Source of the DNA: Combretum micranthum | Taxonomy: Eukaryota; Streptophyta; Magnoliopsida; Myrtales; Combretaceae | NCBI GenBank assembly: GCA_024138025.1 | Contig: JAMXBD010000573.1 | Location: 1-64,000 of the forward strand | DNA: 64,000 bases | Direction of reading: 5' to 3' | Shown here: positions 36,086 to 47,500 of the stretch, in pieces | How positions within the stretch are numbered: the stretch's first letter is position 1 | How the letters are laid out: each line of letters opens with the position of its first letter | The notes under the pieces: generated by a model | What the model saw: the letters and a program-made list of their open reading frames with translations, nothing else | Databases searched by the model: none | What the model was told of the DNA's origin: nothing | Made by a program: the position numbers and the translations under genes

Positions 36086-37370
36086 AATAGGTCATGTAAC
36101 CATATGATTCATTTATAAGACGAAAGAGTGCCTATTAACTTAAGGCCCTATCACTATTCTTCCATACAGAAGACAGTGTTAGATGACATTATTAAGGAAA
36201 TGATCTTAAGTGGTATCATATGCCCCAACCATAACCCTTTTGCATTTTTGGTTATGCTTGTTAAGAAAAAAGGACAATACATGGCACATGTGTGTGGATT
36301 ATAGAGATCTTAATAGGTTTACTATAAAAGATAGATTCCCTATTCCTATAATCGAAGACTTATTTGATGAATCGCATAGGGCAAGCTATTTTAGTAAATT
36401 GGACCTATGGTCAGGGTATCATTAGGTTCTAATGCACCTAAATGACATATATAAGATGACATTTATGACTCATGATGGACACTATGAGTTCCTATTCATG
36501 CCCTTCGGTTAACCAACGCCTCCTCTACGTTTCAGGGTATCATGAATGACTTGTTTAGACTCTATTTGAGGAAGTGTGTTTTGGTCTTTTTTTACGACAT
36601 ATTAGTGTATAGTTCTGACTTGGATCAGCATAAGATCCATTTAAGGATGGTGTTTGAAGTCTTGAGGGAAGAAAAGCTGTATCTTAAAAGAAGTAAGTGT
36701 GTCTTCGGGGTAAACCTGATTGATTACCTCTACCACATTATTTCCAAGCATAGGGTAGCAACTAATCCCAAAAAGATAGAAGCAATAGTGGGATGGCCAG
36801 CTCCTACTAATGTCAAATAGCTAAGAGGATTCCTCAGGTTAGCAGGGTACTACAAGAGGTTTATACATGGTTTTGGGATCATAGCCAAACCACCTACAAA
36901 TTTGCTTTGTAAGGATCAATTTTGTTGGAATTTGGAAGTCCAAGAAGCATTCAATAAGTTGAAGGACGCATTGGTTAAATCCCCTATTCTGTGTTTACTT
37001 GATTATATATGGAAATTCACTATTGAAACCGATGCGTGTGGTGATGAAATTGGAGCAGTATTGATGCAGGAGAATCACCCGATTGCTCATATTAGCAAGT
37101 CTCTTGAAGCTAAGCATAAAGGAATGTCAGTTTATCACAAGAAATTAGCCTTGGTGTATGCCATTTATAAATGGCGACACTACTTGTTAGGAAGGCAGTT
37201 TATGATAAGAATAGACCACCAATCTCTCAAGTATTTGTTGGAATAATGATTGGTGACGCTTAGTCAATAGAAACGGCTCACTAAGTTATAGGGTTTAGAC
37301 TACTAAATCTAGTTTAAGAGTGGGAAATCCAATAATGTAGCAGATGCCTTATCCAAGTGTGGAGGAACTC
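36086..37370 (+). pseudogene. Chromovirus reverse transcriptase and RNase H
   Basis: RT blocks are, in order, [54 protein letters not shown], and FFYDILVYSSD where the family has FFDDILVYS. The first Asp of the catalytic pair is therefore Tyr and the enzyme is dead. RNase H follows, with TDACGDEIGAVLMQ, KKLALVYAIYKWRHYLLGR and NNVADALSK (about 37336). Stops include TAG at Trp-type positions. Confidence 0.85.
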
Positions 37371-37411
37371 AGTTAAATCAGCTTTCTATCCAAGGTCCCA
37401 TTCCTGAGTTA

Positions 37412-38640
37412 ATGGAAGAGATTAAAGAAAGTTGGAATTTACCCCACGGGTATAGTAAGGTTATTGAGCAGGTTAAGAGTAGTCAGGAGGTCAAACATTT
37501 CAACTTTAACCAGGGAGTATTAAGAAGAAAGGGGAAGGTAGTAGTGGGTCCATTTAAGGAGCTAAGGAAGAAGTTATTAAATTTGTATCATGATGGGACC
37601 TTGGGTGGTCACTCTAGATCACAAGCGACTTATAAAAGGATTACTATAGTTTTTTACTGGCCTAAGTTAGAAAAGATGGTTCGAGAATTTGTGAGGTGTT
37701 GTGATACCTGTTAGAATTTCAAGTTTGAAAATGTAGGCTATCCTGGGTTGCTATAATCATTGCCAGTGTCTAATGAGTGTTGGCAAGATATCACCATGGA
37801 CTTTATAGAGGGGCTTCCTAAATCAAATGGAAAGGAAGTGATTCTAATAGTGGTAGATAAGTTGAGTAAATATGCACATTTTTTTACTCTACCTTACCTT
37901 TACACAGCTTTGCAAGTGGCACACTTATATTTGGAGCAAGTGTATAAGTTGCATGGCATGCCTAAGACCATCACTAGCGACAAGGATCCAATTTTTGTGA
38001 GTTCTTTTTGGAAGGAGTTTCTGAGTTTGCAAGGAGTATCTCTTAACTTGTCCACTTCCTACCATCCTTAAACTGATGGACAGACGAAAGTGGTCAATAA
38101 GTGCTTGGAGACCTATCTTAGATGCATAATAGGGGAATTTCTTAGCCGATGGAGTCATTTCATACCCTTGGCAAAGTGGTGGTACCACACCAACTATCAC
38201 ACCTGCTCTGAATACTCTCCTTTTCAAATACTCTATAGGTACCCTCCACCATTACATTTACCCTATGTTCCTAGTAATTCGCAAAATGCTACAGTAGACA
38301 GTATACTTACACACAGGGAGGACATGCTAAGGATGCTAAAGTTCCATCTTAAAAGAGCTCATCAGAGGATGAAACAAGTGTGTGATGGGAGGAGGAGTGA
38401 ACGTGAGTTCAAAATCGGAGATTGGATTTTGCTTAAACTACAACCCTATAAGCACGAATCACTCAAACACATGAAGGGATAGAAATTAGTTCAAAAGTAC
38501 TATGAGCCATATAAAGCAATAGATCAAGTAGGAGAAGTGGCTTACAAGCTAGATCTTCCTCCTGAAGCGGTTGTACACCATACTTTTCATGTCTTATAGC
38601 TAAAGCCCTACCATGGATCTCTACTAGAAAAGGCGCCTCC
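37412..38640 (+). pseudogene. Chromovirus integrase
   Basis: The HHCC zinc domain reads YHDGTLGGHSRSQATY...CCDTC (about 37588-37712). The catalytic core has DITMDFIEGLPKSNG (first Asp, about 37789) and TITSDKDPIFVSSFWKEF (second Asp, about 37969). In the third motif the usual DGQTEVVNR reads DGQTKVVNK, so the catalytic Glu is lost. The C-terminal region (GDWILLKLQPYKHESL, then VAYKLDLPPEAVVHHTFHV) is the GPF/Y-type module. There are several stops, including Gln to TAA before TDGQT at 38069. Confidence 0.85.
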
Positions 38641-38670
38641 TTTACCTATAGAACATGAAGATCAAGTGTT

Positions 38671-38847
38671 AGAACCATTAACCATCTTAGATTGGAGGAT
38701 GGTGAAGTGAAAAAATAAAGTCGAAACATTGTTACTCATCTCTTAGAAGTATCTCTCTCCTTCAGAGGCTACGTAGGAGTTTTTCAGCGATTGGAAGCTA
38801 AGGTTTCCTAATTGTCCCTTGCGGACAAAGGATTTTGAAGAGGAAGG
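38671..38847 (+). pseudogene. C-terminal chromodomain of the chromovirus integrase
   Basis: It reads PLTILDWRMVK, then NKVETLLLIS, KYLSPSEAT and EFFSDWKLRFPNC, with stop codons at the Trp-type positions of the family pattern QWxxLxxxEATWE. A C-terminal chromodomain of this kind targets chromovirus integration to particular chromatin and supports the chromovirus call. Confidence 0.75.
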
Positions 38848-38849
38848 GA
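38837..38849 (+). other. Chromovirus polypurine tract
   Basis: GAAGAGGAAGGGA ends two bases before the 3' LTR. It overlaps the end of the chromodomain reading frame. Confidence 0.75.
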
Positions 38850-38850
38850 T

Positions 38851-39463
38851 TTTAACAAAGGAAAGTGAAGTGGAACTAAGGACATAAGAGTATGAAGGGC
38901 AATTAGGGTTTTCGAAGTTTGGAGGGGAAATTGATGGTGATAAGAACGATACTGAAATTGAAGTGCATGAGTTACTATTGGATGGTAAAGTAACGCCTAA
39001 CTTGACTTATGGGAATAAGTGGACTAGGCCGCATGAGAGCCATGTTACTACCGAAGGAGTTAGGCTATTGTAAGAATTCGTTAGTAAACCAATTAGATCT
39101 GAAGCCTCATACATAGGCCTTATCTAGATCAAGCCCAAATCCATTATTAGTTAATTACAATATGGTATAGAGTGTTAATAATTTGAGTTATTATAGTTGT
39201 TACCACAAATTTGACGTTGCTACCGTTGCACATGCCACTGATTCCATTATGTTATTTCTAGATAGAGGAGCTAATTACATATATATTATATATATAAATG
39301 TATTATAGTGCAATCCAAAAATATATGAAAAATACAAAAAGATTATTGTTCCAAATACTCGTATTAGAGTACTTGTGTGCTTGAATTCGAGTATACATTT
39401 GAATTCCAGAATTAATCTGCATTCAGATTAATTTTCATCTTATTATCATATTTCTATATTGCA
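38851..39463 (+). repeat. Chromovirus 3' LTR
   Basis: It starts TTTAACAAAG (changed from TGTAACGAGG) and ends CTATATTGCA. Compared with the 5' LTR it has an extra TA-rich stretch of about 10 bases near 39285. CG in one LTR often stands against TG or CA in the other, as expected from cytosine methylation decay. Confidence 0.9.
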
Positions 39464-39646
39464 GTCTCCAAGGCTTCGTGGTCTTGGAAACCAACAAAAT
39501 CCTCAGTGTCATTGTCGTAAAGCATTTGGCAATGTGTTCTTCGAAGAACAAAATCGTAAATTACAATAGGGAAAAAAGGTCGACTGATCACTAGTACTAG
39601 GAATAATATAGCCTCTAACAATGTTGTTGTAATAGAACGACAGCAT

Positions 39647-40880
39647 GGTTATAAGTTCAATGATATTTTATTGAAGTGGATAAACAAGAACAACAAAAAC
39701 TAACTAGAAGGGGAGAATAGAGGGATGTAATTAAGAATTATTTAAGAAAGCTATGGATGTGTTTGTACATATAACTAGTGTGCTATTGCAATATATGTCT
39801 CTTAGTATATATACAATTAATTAATTAATTTGAAGGTATTAGTTATCATTAAGCCAAAAATAAAGGATACGACCTTAATTATCTTTTTCTTTTCCATAAT
39901 CTTAGTATAATAATATTAACATTTTTTTTTCATATCATATATTAATATTATATTTATATTTCATTTTTTTAAGAATATGCACCAATATATGTGTACATAT
40001 ATCTAATGTAGAGAGAGAAGGGTGTGATTTTGACTGTGATTCTAGAGAGAGAGAGAGAGAGAGTTGTTTATGTTGTAATATGGCAGTATCCTAATTGTCA
40101 TTGGCTTGTGATTTTTGAGTTTTTAATTAGTAGTTTCCTTTACTAAAGTGGGTATCCTTAATTGATAATACGCAATAAATATCACACCTATTGAAGAGAA
40201 AGTTCACATCAAATTTTGTTTAAATGGTTTATTATTTATTTTATTTGATGTTTATGTTTACACTTCATTAATTTAATATCCCTATTTTAATTACAAATTT
40301 ATTAATGCATTTTTAGTGTAGATATATATTTTGTTTATCTTCTCTTTAGGTTATCTAACACCATACATTTGCAAAATGCTTGCTAAAAAAAATATGGGTA
40401 ATATATTAAGAATAACATAATGTTAACATATATTAAGATAATAAGAGAAAAATAGAGTAAATTTTCATGGGGTGATGGTAGTTGTTGAGGGAAAATCTCG
40501 AAATAGTTCTCTTTCAAATGTTCACTTTATACCATACAAGCTTATTCAGAAAGAATGAATGCAAAATCATATAAAAAGAAATTAAATTTACCTTAATTAA
40601 ATATGAGAATTACCTGCAAGAAAATATTCAATAGTTATTGTAATTGTGTTATATATCTATTATTCTATTTGTATCGCTCCAAATTGAATCAAGGCATGTA
40701 CAATCGCTACGTATAATATGTTAGGTATTACATGCACATGCTTCCTTTAAAAGATTGTGATTATGTTGAATATTGTTAGCCAGTTTTAAATTCTGAAATT
40801 ATCTAGTTAGACTCTAAAAGACAACTAAATTTATAATAGGAAAACAAATTCCATAAAACTTTTTTAGCTTCCACTTACAG
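39647..40880. repeat. RING upstream flank and start of segment U, unit B
   Basis: 39647-40430 matches the upstream regions of copies A and C, including TATGTCTCTTAGTATATATA and GCCAAAAATAAAGGAT. A GA run of nine repeats lies at about 40045-40062. From about 40500 (CTCTTTCAAATGTTCACTTT) it matches U at 29690 and, inverted, at 58740. The match fades near 40700. No gene is seen. Confidence 0.65.
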
Positions 40881-41990
40881 GAGTAGACCAACTTTCAAAA
40901 AACAAAATAATATCATCAGGTATCTCATATACCTTTCTTGATGGCACAACAGAGCTTTAAAGAGCTTATTACTAAACATATGGGCACCAATAGACTCTTA
41001 AAGAAAATCCAAGATTTAAAAAGATATAAATCCAATTCTTTAAATGAAATAAAAACAAATATAAATAATCCAACAGGCCTACTTCACTTAGCTCCTTCAT
41101 GATCTTTAGAATTGCCCATACCCAAGTCAACGTCGTCATATCTAAACCATCATCATCACATCACCACTACCTTCATTATCTTACAATCAACACCTGGAAG
41201 AAGAAAATAGTGAGTTGAAGCCTAGTACAACAATAATACAAGCACACATGAGATGATACACAAGCTTAAACTAGTGTAGTGCAGCAACAAGAGGTTATTA
41301 TCTGTAAATTTAAGTAAAATAATCAACATAAAAGCACTCACTATCTAAAATAAGCCTCTAGGAATCTAGAGTTCCTAAGTAATAATAGCTGCTTAAGGGG
41401 TTGATACAAGTAGTTTGAATACTTATATATCCTACATAATTTTACAAATTAATAATCTCATCTAGAGTTCATAGCCATTACTCATATTTACTTAACTTAA
41501 TCCATGATATCACTTAGTTCAACCAGTTCCATAAACGTAAACAAAATCATATTATTTCCTCTTAAGAGTAAGCAAATATTACACTGATATCATTTCCCAT
41601 ATCGATTACTCATTGAGCCATTTATAAATTGTCATGGAATCATGATAGGGATGGCCTAAGCGCCTAAACTACCGTGCCTGGCTCTACACAAGGTTGTCAC
41701 TCCTCGGACCGGATTCGATGACACAGTCATAAGAAATGCTCAGTTATTAGGTCATATTTAAGTTTTATTTCATTTTAATATGTTTATCATAGCAACCAAC
41801 AAGCACATCACTACATACCTTATTTAAAACCCGACAGAGATCAGAAGATGATCTAGAAGATAAGACAGAAGGTAGATTCAAGCATTTGGTCATGAAATTA
41901 AACTCATATAAGAAGTTAAATTGATTATCCATTTACATCAAACTTATTTTTAAATCTTATTTGATTAGACACTAAGTTTGCGAAAACCGC
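40881..41990 (-). mobile_element. Long LTR fragment related to the 11961 solo LTR
   Basis: It shares landmarks with 12360-13400 in the same orientation: GAGCCATTTA followed by ATCATGATA words, then CTCGGACCGGATTCGATGA against TCCGGACCGGATTTAAAGGC. Read on the minus strand it also has the GTACTAGGCTTCAACTCACT word. Neither end can be fixed, so it is a fragment lying inside or beside U of unit B. Confidence 0.5.
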
Positions 41991-42250
41991 CTTGCTAAGA
42001 TACAAATGGTTCTCCATTGTTTGTCAAATTATTTCTTTTCTCTTTGTTTTTTTTTTTTTTAGTTTATTCATTATAAAAATATCATCAAAACATTCATATT
42101 CAAAAAGATTCATTTTCTAAGCTAGCATTCATTTGTAACAACATATTCCTTATATGTTTATGGTTTATCTTAACATATTAGTCTAAGCCAATTACATTAA
42201 ACCTATTTTAACTTAATCTTAACCAAATTGATTAAAATTAATTATTTAAT

Positions 42251-43640
42251 TGACCACTACAACAAAAACGGTCTTTTGTCATGTTTATTAAACGTTGGTA
42301 TATGTACATTTAACGTGGCCAAATACAATCTTTTACTGGCTATGTTTAAAAGGTAGACATTACCCAAAAAGCTTAAGTTGCGAATTTAAACAGGACCAAT
42401 CTTAAGATATTTTCCCATTGTGAAACATGGCTAATAGTGGATTAGCCACGTGTAGTTTGTCCATGGATATTACCTGCCAATTAAATTAGCCATGTTTAAA
42501 AAAGTGACCATTTTGATAAATGATCAATCATTTAGTTATCCTGGCATCTTTTAAATGCGACAATTTATTTATATTAGCCACATCTTCATATGATTACTCT
42601 ATTAAATTAGCCACATTTTTCATATGACTTTTCTATTAAATTAGCCATGTTTTGATATGACTATTCTATTAAATTAGCTACGTTTACCTATTTTATTAAA
42701 TTAGCCATGTTTACATATGATTGCTCTATTAAATTAGCCACATTTAAAGTTAGCATCCAATTAAATTTGCAAAAAATATATATTTACTCCTATTTAATAT
42801 GTGTTGGTAATAGATATGTTATTCCCTACTTGATACGTGTTTGTGAACAAGTTATACATCATATACCTGTTATTGTCCAACATTTGCCAATGTAACTGTT
42901 ATATGTATGTACACATAAGGTGTATAAATTTATTGGTGACATATGAATCAAACAAAATTTTGTTTGCCAATAATCTCAAAATTTTCACACTTAAGATAAA
43001 ACCTATAAATCATAAGTTAGTGTTCAAATAACACAAATGACACATAGTCATTAAATTCATGACAAATGATCTAAGCTTTTCATGGTTTTGTATATCCTCT
43101 ATTCAAATGAAAACACAAGTGTCATAGTAGATTAAGATATAAAAATTCCAAAAACTTTTCAAATTTTTGAACTAAAATATTTTCTAAATTTTGCTTAAAA
43201 AATCCCTCTCCTTCCTTAGCTTTGATAATCTCCTTCATCATTGTCTTCATCTTCATCATTATATGGTGTAGGGGAATGAACTTGACCATTTGCGCATCCT
43301 GTAAAAATTATTTATGGAAATAAGACCCACATATATATAATTATTGGAAAAATTAAAAAAAAAAAAAAAGATATCCAAATGAAAGCATAATGACAAATTC
43401 AACTTGAGCTACTGGGATTATTTGAGCAATGTTATTGTACCATTTGAGTTAGTTCAGCTAGCTATAAAACAATAGAATGAAAAAGTTTAGCAAAAAAACA
43501 TCAATTTAAATTTAAAATTTTATAAAAACAACATCGGTTATATTTTAACATCAGTCACTTTTTTTATACATATTTTTAGTTCATATATGAAATGTATTTG
43601 TGTTAACTAAGAAATGATGAGTTTCTAAAGAAGTATAATC
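42251..43640. mobile_element. CACTA (En/Spm-type) transposon fragment
   Basis: The left end CACTACAACAAAAACGG is a typical plant CACTA terminus. It is followed by a subterminal zone with TTAGCCA / ATGGCTAA words in both orientations and a tandem array at 42574-42750. On the minus strand, 43216-43299 could be a last exon: an acceptor-like TTTTTACAG, then a short frame rich in Asp and Glu (YNDEDEDNDEGDYQS) ending in TAA. This would fit the 3' end of a transposase-type gene but is weak. No opposite terminus was found before 43640, so the element is probably truncated. Confidence 0.5.
42574..42750. repeat. Subterminal tandem repeat, about 33-34-bp units
   Basis: Six copies of a unit containing ATTAAATTAGCCATGTTT and ATATGAC words start at spacings of 33, 34, 33, 27 and 33 bases. 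In CACTA elements such repeats usually bind the transposase-partner protein. Confidence 0.65.
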
Positions 43641-43679
43641 TACCAAGGGGATAAAGGCACGAATAGTGCCTCTACTTTT

Positions 43680-44590
43680 GGATCTTGGCAATTTTTGTAC
43701 CCATTGTTTGATTTGGGCAAAAAAAGTACCGTATTTTCAAAATCAAGGCATTTTAGTGCCTCTATATACTTAAAATTGGGCACTTTAGGCATCTAAAATG
43801 CCTTGATTTTAGGCAATGGGTCAGATTTAGTCATTTTGAGCATATTTTGATTGGGTGACACCATTTTCACCATCTGAATACCTTTTCCCATTTTTGGCCA
43901 ACTGGTCCGATTTATTCATTTCGAGCATATGTTCACGTATTATCACATTTTTGGGCATCTTGGTACCTTTTCCCTATTTGTTAACCTATTGGTACAATCT
44001 AGTCATTTGGACCAAATTTTCATTCAATACCCCCTTTTTAAGCATTTGAATTCTTTTTGCCCTTTTTTGAGCAATGAGTTAGATTTAACCATTTTAGGAT
44101 ATTTTGATTCACTAACACCATTTTTATCATCCATGTATCTTTTTTTTTTCCCATTTTTTTACCAATCGGTTCTATTTAATCATTTTGAGCATATTTTCAT
44201 ACATACCACTATTTTCGTCATCTTGATACCTCTGTTTTGTTTTTAGAACAATTTATCCGATTTAGTCATTTTGAGCACATTTTACCTATTCTCATATTCT
44301 TGGGCATTTAGGTACCTTTTGCCTGTTTGTTGACCTTTTGGTACAATTTAGTCATTTCAATTATATTTTCATTCAATCCCCCCTTATAGAGTGTTTTAAA
44401 AGCTTTTTCTTTTTTCGTCCCTTTTTAAGTAACGTGTCGAATTTAGTCATATTGAGCATATTTTATTTTAGTAACACAATTTTCACCATCCAGGTATCTT
44501 TTTTTTGTTTTTAAATCAATTCATTAGATTTAATTATTTTGAGCATATTTGCATCCATTACTCCCTTCCTAAGCATTTGGGTACCTTTTG
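43680..44590. repeat. 86-bp module array, copy C, first part
   Basis: Nine modules (about 43820-44580) appear in the order 1-2-3-1-2-2-3-1-2, identical to the first nine of the array at 30375. Ahead of them is a block not seen in copy B that repeats GGCATTTTAGTGCCTC-type words. The array is cut by the solo LTR at 44591; modules 10-11 follow at 48959. Confidence 0.7.
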
Positions 44591-47500
44591 TGTCGCGACT
44601 CTATGTGGGGCCTAGTAGGATTGCCCTAAATCGTCATATCACGTGTGCACCCGTAACATGAGGATCGCCTTGCAAGTCAGAGTTTACAAGACTCTAATTA
44701 ATTATCCTTTCATTGTATTATACATATATAAGTTTATTATGAAAATAATTTATTGGATATCGAAACTTCCACAAATCACAAGACCGCAGAGAATCAGATA
44801 TCCTACCAAATGACAAGATAAGATAAACCTAGGTTTAACACAAAATATCAACTAGGTTTAGGTTAAGAAAAAGACTACATTTTCATGTTTACTCTCTCAA
44901 CTAGGTTTAACCTATCAATTCTCAATCTCTATCAGTCTTGTATAACTTGATCTTTGTTGCGCTCTGCACTCAAATCCTATCCCATCCATGTATTTAACCT
45001 ACTTGCAAAAGCAAACTATTGGGGAGTCAGCTACAACTAGCTAAGTGAAGCATACCTTCGCTCCATACCGTTCAAGCAAAAGCAAACAAGTTATTAAACA
45101 AGCATATGCAATGCAGACAATCAAATGAACAAATATATATGGCCAACCGGTAACCATACATATATTCGGATTTACGCCCTCCGAATCCGAGGTTGGGGTA
45201 CATCCACACATCAGCACCCGGACCGCTACTACTTCAGGAATCAAATTTATTCAAGGAGTTTTTCATATATAGAAAATAATATACATATAACAACATCCCA
45301 TTGAAGCAAGATATCACAATGACCCGACGCGATCCTAGGAGGTGGGCCGTCTCCCCAGGACGACTTAGTTCCCATTCCCCTAGAACAAGGCCCATGGTAC
45401 ACACTAGGCATATACCACTTTGGTCCTCTATGTTCACCGTCCTCACGGGACAGTGTGGCCCATCCGAGTCAAAGTGTAGTGGTGATGGCCTTCTACATGC
45501 AATCGTGCAATGCATGATCAATATTATGATTATCACGCCAATAGTCATTAAGTCCATTTATTTGGCGATCAGACAATTATCAGACACTCGCAAAGATCAA
45601 AATTATTAAACAACACTCAATACTTAACGTTCAGAATAATGTATAGTATTTTCAACACAGATAACAAACACGAGCAACCACAAGTGTAAATTTCCCAATC
45701 CCATACTTGAATCATTTAATTTATATTAACAAAATATCATACTCTAAACCTACAAGCACAAGCAGATATGAAGGTCATCGAATATACTCACCTGTTTATC
45801 CTTGCTTAATGGTCATAGAAGTCTACAAGGACACTTGAAGACAGATCTGTATCCCTGAGAATCGAGATAACATATACCCCATTACTATACTCTTATTCAT
45901 ATAAAGAAACATATTGTGTCTTTGTATCTTAAACTCGAGTTTTAGCATTTCTTCATCTAACCTTAACACATAATTAGTCATTTTGAAGCTTGTAAAGGCT
46001 ACGCTTCATAAATTAAACTATAAAGTTCGTATAACCTTAGTTTTCTTAAGAAAAGTATTTTAGTTGTTTTCAAATATCGAGTTTAATCATGAAATCTTAA
46101 ATTGGGCATATTATATTCGTTTTGACTTAGATTTTAGCATATGAGTAGTCATTGGAAAACTTATCAAATATAGTTTTTAATTGTTAAGTTAAACTAATCA
46201 TTTTGTATATTTTTCCTTATGTTACTTTAAGGGTTCGAAAGGTATCACAATGATGCCTAGGTTTCTTGTTTGGTATTCTTAATTATTATTTCATGTTCAA
46301 TTCCTTGTAAATGTTTATTTCATAAAGTATTAGTGATTAAACTTAATTTAAGTTTATTACTCTATTTTTTAGTTAAAGCGTATACATTTATATTTATTTT
46401 CATTTTCCTTGTCTTGATCTTATTTCAAGTATGTAACTTTAGTTAATTTGATTATATCAACTAATATTTATGATTTTCATTAATCTATACTTTATATCCT
46501 TATAGTCTTAGAAGCATTGAATTTTATACTTAGAGTTACGGAATTCTTGATTAAGTTTAATCTTTCAAATACAAATTTATATTATCTTGATTTTCCAATT
46601 TGTAATTGAATTACTTAAATTTTATTTTTGGAATCTTATTCTTTTATATGTGTTGAAATCTTCATATGTCTATATAGGTTTGTTATTGAGTATATCTAAT
46701 AGATTTAAAGCTAGATATATTTTATCTATATAATACTTAAATCATATCAAGTTTATCTACCAATATCCTATTTCTGCGTATGATCTGAATCTTATATTTG
46801 TATATAAGGTCACATATTGAAGTTTAATTACATATCCAATCTTTTTATTGATCGGATAATCAAATATGTTTCATTTATCAAATTCAAGTAAAATTTTCTT
46901 ATAGGGCTAAAACTTATTAATAGGTTCTACAGTTTTCTAAGCTTTTATTTTCCTCCTTAATTCCATTTCTACTCATGAGTATATGTTGTGTGTGATTTAA
47001 ATTATTTAAACTTGTCATAGAACATCTCATTCTTTTTAAATGTCAGAACTACGCTATAGGTTTACTTTACTTAATTCTAATTTTTCTTTAGTTAAGTTTT
47101 ACTTCATAAAACATAACGATGTTTATATAAGTTAAGAATATTTTTGTTTTAGTGTTTTCGATATTAAAATCTTAGTTTGAGTCTTATTTATGTAAATTAT
47201 ACCTAATATCTAGTTTTAACGGTTACATCTCAATCCTAGCGATTTATCTTTAAATCATCATTTGCTAACTGATATACTTTAAGATCTAATAATTCAATTT
47301 AAACCATAGTTATTGTTTGAATTATTTATCGAGATATCACTCGTTTTGGAAAATTACTATTCATTTCCCAGAGGTCACCCATCCTAGGTCATGAGCACGC
47401 TTAACTTTTAGTGTTTTGAGAATTTTTCAGTATTATACTACATATATCTCTATAGTTAATGTTTATATTTTTCTTACATTGTTTTCAGTTGAAAACTAAA

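Larger units (their letters stand above)
33692..39463 (+). mobile_element. Complete but dead Ty3/gypsy chromovirus (Reina-like)
   Basis: The element is 5772 bp and flanked by GTCTC on both sides (33687-33691 and 39464-39468). It has two LTRs (33692-34295 and 38851-39463), a tRNA-Met-type PBS, gag, protease, RT, RNase H, integrase, a C-terminal chromodomain and a polypurine tract, in the order of plant chromoviruses. Short LTRs, total size and the chromodomain sequence favour the Reina lineage. By eye the LTRs differ at around one position in eight, so it is old. It interrupts RING copy B. Confidence 0.9.
33257..39646 (-). pseudogene. RING-H2 gene copy B, split by a retrotransposon
   Basis: The 5' half is at 39464-39646 and the 3' half at 33257-33691, separated by the chromovirus at 33692-39463. 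The start codon context is changed: it reads ATG CTG where copies A and C read ATGCCGCC. In the RING, two zinc ligands are lost as Cys-to-Tyr changes (CSIY for CSIC, KEYI for KECI). About 20 residues before the RING, including the MEGAFRIGF block kept in A and C, are deleted. The coding region is frameshifted. It is clearly a pseudogene, and the protein damage may predate or follow the insertion. Confidence 0.85.

Noticed and set aside
42574..42750. CRISPR-like regular repeats of about 33 bp
   Set aside because: The units are contiguous and diverged with no unique spacers. The DNA is a plant nuclear sequence, and the array sits next to a CACTA terminus.
43855..44246. 64- and 105-codon overlapping frames rich in Phe and Leu
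   Set aside because: They are translations of the T-rich 86-bp modules in two frames. The repeated TTTTGAGCATATTTT word explains them.
45234..45609. Overlapping frames of 102-107 codons on both strands
   Set aside because: They lie inside the 4.36-kb solo LTR in a locally GC-richer zone, have no domain and overlap each other.
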